Source: Flavobacterium lacus (lineage in GTDB: Bacteria; Bacteroidota; Bacteroidia; Flavobacteriales; Flavobacteriaceae). Taken from it: a DNA stretch of 64,000 bases. This document shows positions 26,406-34,683 of this stretch, in pieces. How positions within the stretch are numbered: the stretch's first letter is position 1; every line of letters begins with the position of its first letter. The stretch is from the NCBI RefSeq assembly GCF_003268815.1, contig NZ_QLSV01000002.1, positions 62,001 through 126,000 of the forward strand, read 5' to 3'. Below the pieces are notes generated by a model. The model ran no database searches, had not been told where the DNA came from, and saw only the letters and a list, made by a program, of their open reading frames with translations. Made by a program: the position numbers and the translations under genes.

Positions 26406-27938
26406 TTATCGAACACCGTGCATTAATTTTTTGATAATTGGATTTAAAGCTGAAATTAAAATTCCCATTCCAATTGGCACGATTGTAAAAATAAGGAAAA
26501 AAGTGCTTAATGAATATTCATTGGCTATTTTTTCAATCATTCCTCCCATTGATCCAGCCAATTTGTTACCCATTGCGATGAAAAGATAGTAAATTCCGAA
26601 CATCACTCCTATCCATTTTGCAGGAACCAATTTACTTACATACGACAATCCAACGGGTGACAAACAAAGTTCTCCTAGCGTGTGGAATAAATAAGCTAAT
26701 ACCAACCAAACCATACTAACGCGAACAAAATCTTCACCAGAAACGATGGATTGGGCTCCAAAAGCTAAAAACCCGAATCCTAAACCAAGCAGAATTAATC
26801 CTAAACCGAACTTAATTGCTCCGGGTAAATTGTATTTACTCTCCCATAGTTTTGAGAACATAGGAGCAAAAATAATAATAAATAATGAATTGAGAATTCC
26901 GAACCATGTTGCCGGAACTTCTGTTTCCGTGGCAGTAAATTCTCTATTTACTTTCCAAATTACAATTCCCCAAATAATGATAAAACTCAATGAAAGAATA
27001 ATATTTCCAAGAGAATATTTTGCGAACGTTTTAGAAAACAATTTAGCTAACACATACGTGATAATTCCTAGCGGTAGAATCGTTAAAACAGCATCAATAA
27101 TTTTAAATGAAAAACCGGCATTTCCTTCTAAAATTCGTTGTGTATATTTTTCAGCAAAAATTGTCATCGAACCACCCGCTTGTTCAAAGGCAGCCCAAAA
27201 GAAAACAGTAAAAATTGAAAAAATGAAAACCACAATCATTCTATCTCTAATAATATTTGATGGAGTATGATCCACTTCATCTGTTTTGATCAGACTTTTA
27301 TTAGTTGGAGAAAGTCCAACTTGACCAAAAATATTTTGTGTAAAATAGAATTGCAACATTCCGAAGAACATAAAAATTCCGGCTAATCCGAAACCTAAAC
27401 TCCAGGAAACTTTTTCACCAATGTAACCACACAGCATAATTCCTAAGAAAGCACCGGCATTAACTCCCATATAAAAAATGGAATAAGCACCGTCTTTCTT
27501 TTCAGGGTGATCTTTGTATAAATGACTAATCATCGATGTCATATTTGGCTTAAAAAGACCATTTCCGATGATTAAACATCCCAAACCAATATATAAAAAC
27601 AATTCGGTTTCAAGTGCCATCGCGGCGTGACCTAAAGTCATAATAAAAGCTCCAATGATAACAGCCCAGCGATAACCTAATAATTTATCTGCCAACAAAC
27701 CTCCAAGAACCGGCGTTAAATAAACGCCCATCGTGTAAGTCCCGTATAATCCCATGGCTCTTTCGGTAGTCCATTCCCAACCGCCTTTATCGAAGGTTGA
27801 GATTAAGAAAATAACCAAAATGGCTCGCATTCCATAATAGGAAAAACGTTCCCACATTTCGGTAAAAAAGAGAACAAACAGTCCGGCAGGATGTCCGAGA
27901 ACTTGGTCTTTGAAGAAGTCGTTAGAAGATGTATTCAT
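26406..27938 (-). CDS. POT-family peptide:H+ symporter (copy 2)
   Basis: A 510-residue, 12-14-helix transporter of the proton-dependent oligopeptide family (PTR2). Signatures: LFFTEMWERFSYYGMRAIL with the E-x-x-E/R proton-coupling region in helix 1, and FYMGVNAGAFLGIMLCGYIG, the PTR2 signature. It imports di- and tripeptides through the inner membrane. Ten bases separate it from the preceding POT gene, with which it shares the N-terminal region and the closing segment LNPIIKKLMHGV / LSPLIKKLMNGV, so the pair arose by duplication. Confidence 0.92.
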   Translation of the reverse strand: MNTSSNDFFKDQVLGHPAGLFVLFFTEMWERFSYYGMRAILVIFLISTFDKGGWEWTTERAMGLYGTYTMGVYLTPVLGGLLADKLLGYRWAVIIGAFIMTLGHAAMALETELFLYIGLGCLIIGNGLFKPNMTSMISHLYKDHPEKKDGAYSIFYMGVNAGAFLGIMLCGYIGEKVSWSLGFGLAGIFMFFGMLQFYFTQNIFGQVGLSPTNKSLIKTDEVDHTPSNIIRDRMIVVFIFSIFTVFFWAAFEQAGGSMTIFAEKYTQRILEGNAGFSFKIIDAVLTILPLGIITYVLAKLFSKTFAKYSLGNIILSLSFIIIWGIVIWKVNREFTATETEVPATWFGILNSLFIIIFAPMFSKLWESKYNLPGAIKFGLGLILLGLGFGFLAFGAQSIVSGEDFVRVSMVWLVLAYLFHTLGELCLSPVGLSYVSKLVPAKWIGVMFGIYYLFIAMGNKLAGSMGGMIEKIANEYSLSTFFLIFTIVPIGMGILISALNPIIKKLMHGVR

Positions 27939-27948
27939 AAAAAAGTTG

Positions 27949-29496
27949 TTAGTTGTTTAATTCTTTGTCAACCCCATTCATCAATTTTTTGATTAATGGA
28001 GATAAAATTAATAATAGGAAACCAAATCCGATTCCTGTATAAAATAAATATTCAAATAGTTTTGAATAGGCTTGTTTTGCTAAATTCAAGTCTGGAGACT
28101 CACCATTGGTAGTGTCTATTGCTGCAATATTAGCTAAAAGACCTGCAATAAATTCGGAACTTGCAGTAGCTAAAAACCAAACGCCCATCATAAATCCAAC
28201 TATTTTTGCAGGCGACAATTTTGTTACAGCTGATAAACCTACTGGTGATAAACAAAGTTCTCCCATTGTATGTAACAGATAAGCAAGAACTAACCATATT
28301 GCAGCCACTTGACCAGCTTCAGCAATATTAATTCCATATACCAAAACTCCAAATCCTAAACCTACTAAAACCAGTGCTGAACCAAACTTAACGGCTGTGT
28401 TGGGATTGTATTTTCCCATTTTTACCCATAACCAAGCAAATACTGGTGCTAAAAGAATAATAAATAAGGCATTTAAACTCAAAAATTGATTAGGTTTCCA
28501 TTCAATTCCTAAAAATGTAGTGTCCATAGCTCTTAAAGCAAACAAGTTCATTGATGTGTAAGCTTGCTCAAATAATGCCCAAAATACAATTGTAAAAACT
28601 ATTAATACTGTTAACGCAATTAATCGTTCTCTTGCTACTTTATCTAATTTAGTAATGGCATAATATACTATATAAACAAATGAGATAGCACCAGCTATAA
28701 TTAGCAAGTTTTGAACTACGCTATGACTTTGTACCATTTGCCAAATAATAACCGTTGATAAGGTTGCAAAAATATAAATGAGATACTCGGTCTTTATACC
28801 AAAATAAGTTTTATTCAAGGCATCAGGATAATTTGTTTCACCTTTTCCTTTTAAATATTTTCTTCCATAAATAAAAGTTATTAATCCTAAAAACATACCA
28901 ACGCCAGCAGCCCCAAAACCATAACTCCATCCATATTCATCACCAAGCCAAGCACAAATAATAGTTGCCAAAAACGAGCCTAAGTTAATACCCATATAAA
29001 AAATAGTAAAACCAGAATCCCGTCTTATATCTCCTTGTTCGTATAATTCACCTACTAAAGAAGAGATATTAGCTTTTAAAAAGCCAACACCCATAACTAT
29101 AAATGCTAATGAAAAGTAGAATACTTGTAGTGCAAAATTATCCCTTTCAATTTCACCAGTTACAGATTGCGTAGCAGCATTACCTTCATAAGCCATTCCT
29201 ATATGCCCTAAAACCAGCAAAACACCTCCAAAAATAATCGCTTTCCTAAATCCAAGATATTTATCAGCTAAATAACCTCCAAGTACTGGAGTTGCATACA
29301 CTAATGCTGCATAACTTCCAACTAATAAATTTCCTGCTGAATCTTGAAACAAATGGTATTGTACTAAATAATATATCAACAACGCCTTCATCCCATAAAA
29401 TGAGAAACGTTCCCACATTTCTGTAAAAAATAAAATAAAAAGCCCAATTGGATGTCCGAATAATTCTTTTTTATCCAGCGAAGTATCGTTTGTCAT
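27949..29496 (-). CDS. POT-family peptide:H+ symporter (copy 1)
   Basis: A 515-residue POT/PTR2 transporter, paralogue of the gene that follows it. Its helix 1 reads LFFTEMWERFSFYGMKALLI and its PTR2 signature FYMGINLGSFLATIICAWLG. Helix 10 and 11 segments with LAYLLHTMGELCLSPVGLS are shared by both copies. The ATG lies 8 bp after the end of the DPP-IV gene, so peptides released by that protease in the periplasm are its likely cargo (inference from context). Confidence 0.92.
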   Translation of the reverse strand: MTNDTSLDKKELFGHPIGLFILFFTEMWERFSFYGMKALLIYYLVQYHLFQDSAGNLLVGSYAALVYATPVLGGYLADKYLGFRKAIIFGGVLLVLGHIGMAYEGNAATQSVTGEIERDNFALQVFYFSLAFIVMGVGFLKANISSLVGELYEQGDIRRDSGFTIFYMGINLGSFLATIICAWLGDEYGWSYGFGAAGVGMFLGLITFIYGRKYLKGKGETNYPDALNKTYFGIKTEYLIYIFATLSTVIIWQMVQSHSVVQNLLIIAGAISFVYIVYYAITKLDKVARERLIALTVLIVFTIVFWALFEQAYTSMNLFALRAMDTTFLGIEWKPNQFLSLNALFIILLAPVFAWLWVKMGKYNPNTAVKFGSALVLVGLGFGVLVYGINIAEAGQVAAIWLVLAYLLHTMGELCLSPVGLSAVTKLSPAKIVGFMMGVWFLATASSEFIAGLLANIAAIDTTNGESPDLNLAKQAYSKLFEYLFYTGIGFGFLLLILSPLIKKLMNGVDKELNN

Positions 29497-29504
29497 AAGT
29501 TTGG

Positions 29505-31679
29505 TTATAAATTAGCTTTAAGGTAGTTAGTCATTTTGGTGTACAATTGTAGTCGAATTTTTCCGCCATAAATGCCGTGGTTTGTGTCGGGATAAATGGC
29601 TTGGTCAAATTGTTTGCTGGCCAATTGCAAGGCACGAATCATGCGGGTTGCATTTTGAAAATGTACGTTGTCATCAGCAGTTCCGTGGATGATAAGGTAA
29701 TTTCCTTTTAATTTATCTACGTGATTAATGGGCGAATTATCATCATAACCACTTGCATTTTCTTGAGGCGTTTGCATATATCTTTCCGTATAAATCGAAT
29801 CATAAAAACGCCAATTGGTTACCGGAGCAACAGCAATGGCTGTTTTAAACACATCGTTTCCTTTTAAGATACAATTGCTTGACATGAATCCGCCGTAACT
29901 CCAGCCCCAAATTCCGATGCGAGCTTTGTCGATGTACGGATAATTTCCCAGTACTTTTGCGGCATCAATTTGATCTTCTACTTCGTATTTTCCTAATTCT
30001 TTTTGAGTGACTTTTTTGAAAGCAGCTCCTTTGAATCCGGTTCCTCTTCCATCCACACAAGCTACTAAATAGCCTTCTTGAGCCAGCATCATATGCCAAA
30101 AATCATTCGCTCCCAACCATTGATTGGCTACTTGTTGTGAACCCGGTCCGCTGTATTGAAATAATAATAATGGGTATTTTTTAGAAGCATCAAAATCTTT
30201 TGGTTTGATGATATAAGCGTTTAGTTTATGCCCTTTTTCGGTCGTTAATTCGAAGAATTCTTTGGTGGGGAGATTGTAACTTTCTAATTTTGAAGCTAAT
30301 TCTTTGTTATCAACGATGGATTGCACTTGCTTTCCGTCTTTAGAATCGTGTAAGGTGTATGAAGTTGGTTCAGTTGAACTGGAAAAAGAATTGATGAAAT
30401 ATTGAAAATTCGGACTGAAAGTTGCCTTGTTGGTTCCGGTTTTATTCGTTAAACGGACTTTATTTTTCCCGTCTAATTTGATTTTGTAAATGTCTCGATT
30501 AATGGAACCATTTTCAACCGATTGATAATAAACTTCCCCATTTTTTTCATCAAAACCGTAATAGGAAGTCACTTCCCAATTTCCTTTGGTGATTTGATTG
30601 CGAAACTTACCATTTTTATCGTAATGATAAATGTGATTAAATCCATCTTTTTCTGAAGTCCAAATAAAACTGTTGTCTTTCAAAAAGGTCAAATTATCGG
30701 TTACATCAACATAAGCTGCGTCTTTTTCATTCAAAACCACTTTTGTCGTTCCGGTTTTAGCATCCACAAAAAGTAAATCTAAATTATTTTGATGACGGTT
30801 TAACACTTGAATACTCAACGCATTTGCATCATTTGTCCATTTCATTCGAGCAATGTAAAAATCATTATATTGACTCAAATTGATATTTTGGATTTGAGTT
30901 GAAGCTATTTCATAGATATGCAAAGAAACCAACGCATTTTTTTCGCCCGCTTTCGGATATTTAAAAACCTCTTGCGAAGGATATAATTCCTTCCCAAACA
31001 CATCCATTGAAAATTCCGGCACATCGGTTTCATCAAATTTAATGTAGGCTAAATGTGTGCTCGAACTATTCCAATCAAAAGCCCTTACAAAAGCAAATTC
31101 TTCTTCATAAACCCAATCGGTAATTCCATTGATGATTTGATTTTTCTTCCCATCTGTTGTAATTTTAGTATGTTTATCGGAAGCTAGATCATATACATAT
31201 AAATTATTTTCAAAACCATAAGCAATCTTTTTCCCATCGGGAGAAAACGTAGGTTCTTGAATTTTATAATCGGCTACTTTTTGTATTTTCTTGGATGTTA
31301 AATCATAAATATAAAAATCAGCCACGGAAGAATGTCGGTAAATTGGTTCCGAATTCAATGCAATCAGCAATTGCGTTTCAGTTGAATTGAAGGTGTAACT
31401 GTCAATGGATTTTAAATCTGAATGATTTTTCGTATCAATAAGCGTGCTTACTTTCTTCAACGTAGCAAAATCGTACAAATCGATTTGAAAAGTTCGTGAA
31501 GTTCTGTCAACATTTAAAACCGTATATTGATTGGTATTTTTGAGAGCTTGCAAAGCATCCATCCCCTTTGTTCGGAAAGTTCCTGAGGACCAGATGTCTT
31601 CTAAGGTTATTTTTTGCTGACCGATTGCGGCCACGGACACAAGAAATAAGAAACAAACGAGTTTTGAGAATTGATTCAT
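29505..31679 (-). CDS. Dipeptidyl peptidase IV (S9B family)
   Basis: A 724-residue exported serine peptidase that removes N-terminal dipeptides, usually after Pro or Ala. Signal peptide: MNQFSKLVCFLFLVSVAAIG. The N-terminal beta-propeller (about residues 40-460, DPPIV_N; includes the Glu-Glu N-terminus-binding motif in DWVYEEEFAFVRAFDW) precedes an alpha/beta-hydrolase domain with the nucleophile in GIWGWSYGGFMSSN, the Asp in HGTADDNVHFQN and the His in YPDTNHGIYGG. First gene of the operon with two POT transporters. This is a typical peptide-scavenging set for proteolytic Bacteroidetes. Confidence 0.94.
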   Translation of the reverse strand: MNQFSKLVCFLFLVSVAAIGQQKITLEDIWSSGTFRTKGMDALQALKNTNQYTVLNVDRTSRTFQIDLYDFATLKKVSTLIDTKNHSDLKSIDSYTFNSTETQLLIALNSEPIYRHSSVADFYIYDLTSKKIQKVADYKIQEPTFSPDGKKIAYGFENNLYVYDLASDKHTKITTDGKKNQIINGITDWVYEEEFAFVRAFDWNSSSTHLAYIKFDETDVPEFSMDVFGKELYPSQEVFKYPKAGEKNALVSLHIYEIASTQIQNINLSQYNDFYIARMKWTNDANALSIQVLNRHQNNLDLLFVDAKTGTTKVVLNEKDAAYVDVTDNLTFLKDNSFIWTSEKDGFNHIYHYDKNGKFRNQITKGNWEVTSYYGFDEKNGEVYYQSVENGSINRDIYKIKLDGKNKVRLTNKTGTNKATFSPNFQYFINSFSSSTEPTSYTLHDSKDGKQVQSIVDNKELASKLESYNLPTKEFFELTTEKGHKLNAYIIKPKDFDASKKYPLLLFQYSGPGSQQVANQWLGANDFWHMMLAQEGYLVACVDGRGTGFKGAAFKKVTQKELGKYEVEDQIDAAKVLGNYPYIDKARIGIWGWSYGGFMSSNCILKGNDVFKTAIAVAPVTNWRFYDSIYTERYMQTPQENASGYDDNSPINHVDKLKGNYLIIHGTADDNVHFQNATRMIRALQLASKQFDQAIYPDTNHGIYGGKIRLQLYTKMTNYLKANL

Positions 31680-31815
31680 TTTTGATGCATTAAAAAAAGA
31701 TTCAATTTTAGTGAAAAAATCGGAATAAAACGAGTTTTTTTCTGTTAAATAGCAATTTTAGGGATTTTGAAATGAAATAGAAATTTTAAAAAACACATCT
31801 AATTTTAATTTTCAT

Positions 31816-31823
31816 TAAATTTG
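31816..31823 (+). promoter_or_regulatory. -7 box for the toxin-antitoxin locus
   Basis: TAAATTTG fits TAnnTTTG and lies 17 bp before the ATG at 31841. Its last base is the first base of an upstream in-frame GTG, which rules that codon out as the start. Confidence 0.55.
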
Positions 31824-31840
31824 TGTGTAAATATTTTAGT

Positions 31841-32074
31841 ATGGAAACTATTCGAATTCAATTTCAAGCCAATTTAAAATCAAAAATTCTTGAATTATTA
31901 AGTTCATTTTCTGAAAATGAAGTTCAAATTATTCAGGAAGATCCTTTTTTTGAAAAAAATAAAGCCATTTTGCAAAAGGAATTAGAAGATATTGAGAGTG
32001 GAAAATCTAAGTGTATTTCGATGGAAGAAATGGATTTGGTTATGGAAAAAATAATTTCAAAATATGAAGATTAG
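31841..32074 (+). CDS. Probable antitoxin partner of a ParE-like toxin
   Basis: A 77-residue acidic protein (starts METIRIQFQANLKSKILELL, ends KIISKYED). It is helical, with no hydrophobic segment, and its size and position fit the small antitoxin that precedes a RelE/ParE-type toxin in Bacteroidetes. The ORF downstream overlaps it by 11 bp in another frame, as is usual for such pairs. The conserved-looking middle (EDPFFEKNKAILQKELEDIE) followed by ISMEEMD resembles the region of DUF2683-type or similar antitoxins that I cannot name firmly. The start is the ATG after the -7 box; a longer reading from GTG at 31823 is rejected. Confidence 0.68.
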   Translation: METIRIQFQANLKSKILELLSSFSENEVQIIQEDPFFEKNKAILQKELEDIESGKSKCISMEEMDLVMEKIISKYED

Positions 32075-32345
32075 TTTTTCCGAAAAATTTATCAATGCCC
32101 TATCCGATTTAGTTGAATTTATAGGAAAAGACAAACCTAAAGCTGCTCGTAAATTCAAGAATGATTTACAAAAAAATATCTTAAAAGACTAAAAAAATCC
32201 GTTTCATTTTAGAAAATCTATTTACTTTGAAGATGATTTAATAAGAGATTATATTTTCAAAGGTTACACAGTTGTTTATAGAGTAAAAATGGAAACTAAA
32301 GAAATCATTGTCTTCGGTTTGATAAAATACAAGAATTCACTTTAA
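32064..32345 (+). pseudogene. RelE/ParE-family toxin gene with an in-frame stop
   Basis: Reading from the ATG at 32064, one frame encodes a 93-codon protein with a single TAA at 32190-32192 (codon 43). The first half (MKISFSEKFINALSDL, then IGKDKPKAARKFKNDL) and the second half (NPFHFRKSIYFEDD, then RDYIFKGYTVVYRV, then EIIVFGLIKYKNSL) together look like one complete ParE-type toxin: helical hairpin, then the beta-sheet with the Arg-containing strands. A TTA-to-TAA or CTA-type single-base change would explain the stop, since both halves stay in frame. The first 42 codons alone lack the catalytic sheet, so the toxin is probably inactive. It overlaps the antitoxin gene by 11 bp. Readthrough cannot be excluded. 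Confidence 0.8.
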
Positions 32346-32365
32346 ACTTTTATTCCTCTTAGTTG

Positions 32366-32373
32366 TATCTTTG
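32366..32373 (+). promoter_or_regulatory. -7 box for the HMG-CoA reductase gene
   Basis: TATCTTTG fits TAnnTTTG and lies 20 bp before the ATG at 32394. Confidence 0.55.
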
Positions 32374-32393
32374 CACCACCATAAGCATCAAAT

Positions 32394-33710
32394 ATGAACA
32401 ACGAAATTTCCGGATTTTCCAAATTATCCAAAGTTGAAAAAATTGAATGGATTGCAAAGCAGTATTTTTCACAACCTGAAGAAGCTATTTCATTAGTTAA
32501 AAACTATTGGAATACGGATGAAAAACTACAACAGTTGCACGACGAATTCATCGAAAATACGATTTCCAATTTTTATTTACCGTTGGGAATTGCTCCAAAT
32601 TTCAACATCAACGGAAAAAATTATACTGTTCCGATGGTGATTGAAGAAAGTTCGGTCGTGGCTGCTGCAGCTAAATCGGCTAAATTCTGGTCGAAACGTG
32701 GCGGATTTAAAACAACGGTTTTGAACACCGAAAAAATCGGACAAGTTCATTTTATTTATCAAGGAGATAAATCGAAATTAGTTGATTTCTTCAATCAAAG
32801 GAAAGCAAAATTCTATTCAGAAACAGAAAGCATTACTAAAAATATGCAAAAACGCGGTGGTGGCATTTTAGACATCGTTTTGAATGATAAAACTGCTGAT
32901 TTAGAAAATTACTATCAATTGCATGCAACTTTTGAAACCAAAGACAGCATGGGTGCGAATTTTATCAATTCGTGTTTGGAGCAATTTGCTAAAACCTTGA
33001 AACAAGAAGCTCAAACTTTTGAATTTTTTTCGGAAGAAGAAAAAAACATCGAAGTGGTGATGAGTATTTTGTCGAATTATGTGACGAATTGCATTGTTAG
33101 AGCAGAAGTTTCCTGTTCAATTGAAGATTTAGCCGAAAAACAAATCGAAAACCCAAAAGAATTTGCCGAAAAATTTGTGCGAGCCGTTCAAATTGCACAA
33201 ATAGAACCTTATCGGGCAGTGACGCACAACAAAGGCATCATGAACGGAATTGATGCCGTGGTTTTAGCAACCGGAAACGATTTTAGAGCCGTGGAAGCCG
33301 GAGCACATGCTTACGCAAGCCGAAACGGAAAATACAGCAGTTTATCACACGCAACAATTGAAAACGGCATTTTTAAATTTTGGTTAGAAATTCCGTTAGC
33401 GTTAGGAACGGTGGGCGGTTTAACTTCGTTACATCCCTTAGTAAAATTGAATTTAGAAATTTTAGAAAAACCATCGGCACGCGAATTAATGCAAATTGTG
33501 GCCGCTGTTGGATTGGCTCAAAATTTTGCTGCCTTGCGTTCATTGACAACCAAAGGAATTCAGGAAGGTCATATGAAAATGCACATTAACAATATTTTAA
33601 ATCAATATCACGCTACGGCAGAAGAAAGAATAAAAGTAGCGGAGTATTTTAAAGACAATACGATTTCACATGCTTCTGTGGCGGGATTTTTGGAAGAAAT
33701 TAGAAAATAA
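32394..33710 (+). CDS. mvaA: Class II hydroxymethylglutaryl-CoA reductase
   Basis: A 438-residue HMG-CoA reductase of the class II (bacterial, MvaA-like) kind that interconverts HMG-CoA and mevalonate. Conserved blocks: NGKNYTVPMVIEESSVVAAA (with the catalytic Glu), AQIEPYRAVTHNKGIMNGID (Lys), VVLATGNDFRAVEAGAHAYA (Asp), and WLEIPLALGTVGGLTSLHPL; the catalytic His would lie in the mobile C-terminal flap near ISHASVAGFLEEIRK. The family includes mevalonate-degrading enzymes, but the next gene (a GHMP kinase, 6 bp away) makes a biosynthetic role in the mevalonate route to isoprenoids likely. Cytoplasmic, no membrane anchor, unlike eukaryotic class I enzymes. Confidence 0.93.
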   Translation: MNNEISGFSKLSKVEKIEWIAKQYFSQPEEAISLVKNYWNTDEKLQQLHDEFIENTISNFYLPLGIAPNFNINGKNYTVPMVIEESSVVAAAAKSAKFWSKRGGFKTTVLNTEKIGQVHFIYQGDKSKLVDFFNQRKAKFYSETESITKNMQKRGGGILDIVLNDKTADLENYYQLHATFETKDSMGANFINSCLEQFAKTLKQEAQTFEFFSEEEKNIEVVMSILSNYVTNCIVRAEVSCSIEDLAEKQIENPKEFAEKFVRAVQIAQIEPYRAVTHNKGIMNGIDAVVLATGNDFRAVEAGAHAYASRNGKYSSLSHATIENGIFKFWLEIPLALGTVGGLTSLHPLVKLNLEILEKPSARELMQIVAAVGLAQNFAALRSLTTKGIQEGHMKMHINNILNQYHATAEERIKVAEYFKDNTISHASVAGFLEEIRK

Positions 33711-33716
33711 ATCACC

Positions 33717-34628
33717 TTGAAAAAAACCTTTTACAGCAACGGAAAATTACTCTTAACCGGAGAATATGTAGTTCTTGACGGAGCTTTGGCATTAGCTTTA
33801 CCAACAAAATTCGGACAGAATTTAACTGTGGAACCAATTCCATCCAAACAAATTCTATGGAAAAGTTTTGATCAAGACGGAAGCACTTGGTTTGAAGATG
33901 AATTTACTTTTGACGAAATCATCAATAAACAGTTTGATGCAGAAAATTCAGTTCGAAACACGTTGTTGGAAATTTTGCATGAAGCTTATCAAATGAATCC
34001 GGATTTTTTAGATAAAAATGGTTTCAACATCCAAACCAATTTGACCTTTCCAAAAAATTGGGGCTTGGGTACTTCTTCTACATTAATTAACAACATTGGG
34101 CAATGGTTACACATTGATGCTTTTGAATTGTTGAACCGAAGTTTTGGAGGAAGTGGTTATGACATCGCCTGTGCAAAAAAAGATTCGCCAATCGTTTATC
34201 AATTAATCAATAATCAACCGGAATTTAAAACGGTAGAATTTTATCCGGAATTTCGAAACAACTTGTATTTTGTTTATTTGAACCGAAAACAAAGTAGTAA
34301 ATCGGCGATTGCCAATTACATCAACAACCAACACAACATTGGAAAAACCATTGAAAAAATAAATAAGATTACGAATGCTGTCCTTTCTTCTTCCGATTTA
34401 AAATCATTTGTTTATGAAATGGAAAAGCATGAGAGCATTATGAGTGAAGTGCTGGAAACCATCACCATCAAAGAAGCTTTCTTTTATGATTTTAAAGGCG
34501 TAATTAAGAGTTTAGGAGCTTGGGGCGGAGATTTTGTGCTTGTGGTTTCAAAAGATGATCCCAGTGCTTATTTTAAAGAACGTGGTTTTGAAACCATCCT
34601 TCGTTATCATGAGATGATTCTAAAATAA
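33717..34628 (+). CDS. GYDIA-family GHMP kinase
   Basis: A 303-residue GHMP-superfamily kinase with the family-defining motif GGSGYDIACAKKDS (about residues 144-157). The N-terminus (FYSNGKLLLTGEYVVLDGAL) is that of mevalonate-pathway kinases, and the ATP-binding loop is NWGLGTSSTLI in place of the usual PxxxGLGSSAA. It follows HMG-CoA reductase by 6 bp, so it probably phosphorylates mevalonate or phosphomevalonate, though the substrate of this family is not settled to my knowledge. The start is TTG; the next ATG would remove the first beta strand. A terminator follows. Confidence 0.86.
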   Translation: MKKTFYSNGKLLLTGEYVVLDGALALALPTKFGQNLTVEPIPSKQILWKSFDQDGSTWFEDEFTFDEIINKQFDAENSVRNTLLEILHEAYQMNPDFLDKNGFNIQTNLTFPKNWGLGTSSTLINNIGQWLHIDAFELLNRSFGGSGYDIACAKKDSPIVYQLINNQPEFKTVEFYPEFRNNLYFVYLNRKQSSKSAIANYINNQHNIGKTIEKINKITNAVLSSSDLKSFVYEMEKHESIMSEVLETITIKEAFFYDFKGVIKSLGAWGGDFVLVVSKDDPSAYFKERGFETILRYHEMILK

Positions 34629-34666
34629 AAAAATCCCAACTTTTTTGATAAAGGTTGGGATTTTTC
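34629..34666. terminator. Bidirectional terminator
   Basis: AAATCCCAAC (34631-34640) pairs with GTTGGGATTT (34654-34663) in a 10-bp stem, followed by T on the plus strand and preceded by a long A run that gives U on the minus strand. It separates the GYDIA kinase from the convergent isomerase gene. Confidence 0.85.
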
Positions 34667-34683
34667 ACTAATTACGGTTTGAA

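Noticed and set aside
26746..27270. 174-codon open frame opposite a POT transporter gene
   Set aside because: Antisense to a conserved transporter gene, with no recognisable domain; a shadow of its codon pattern.
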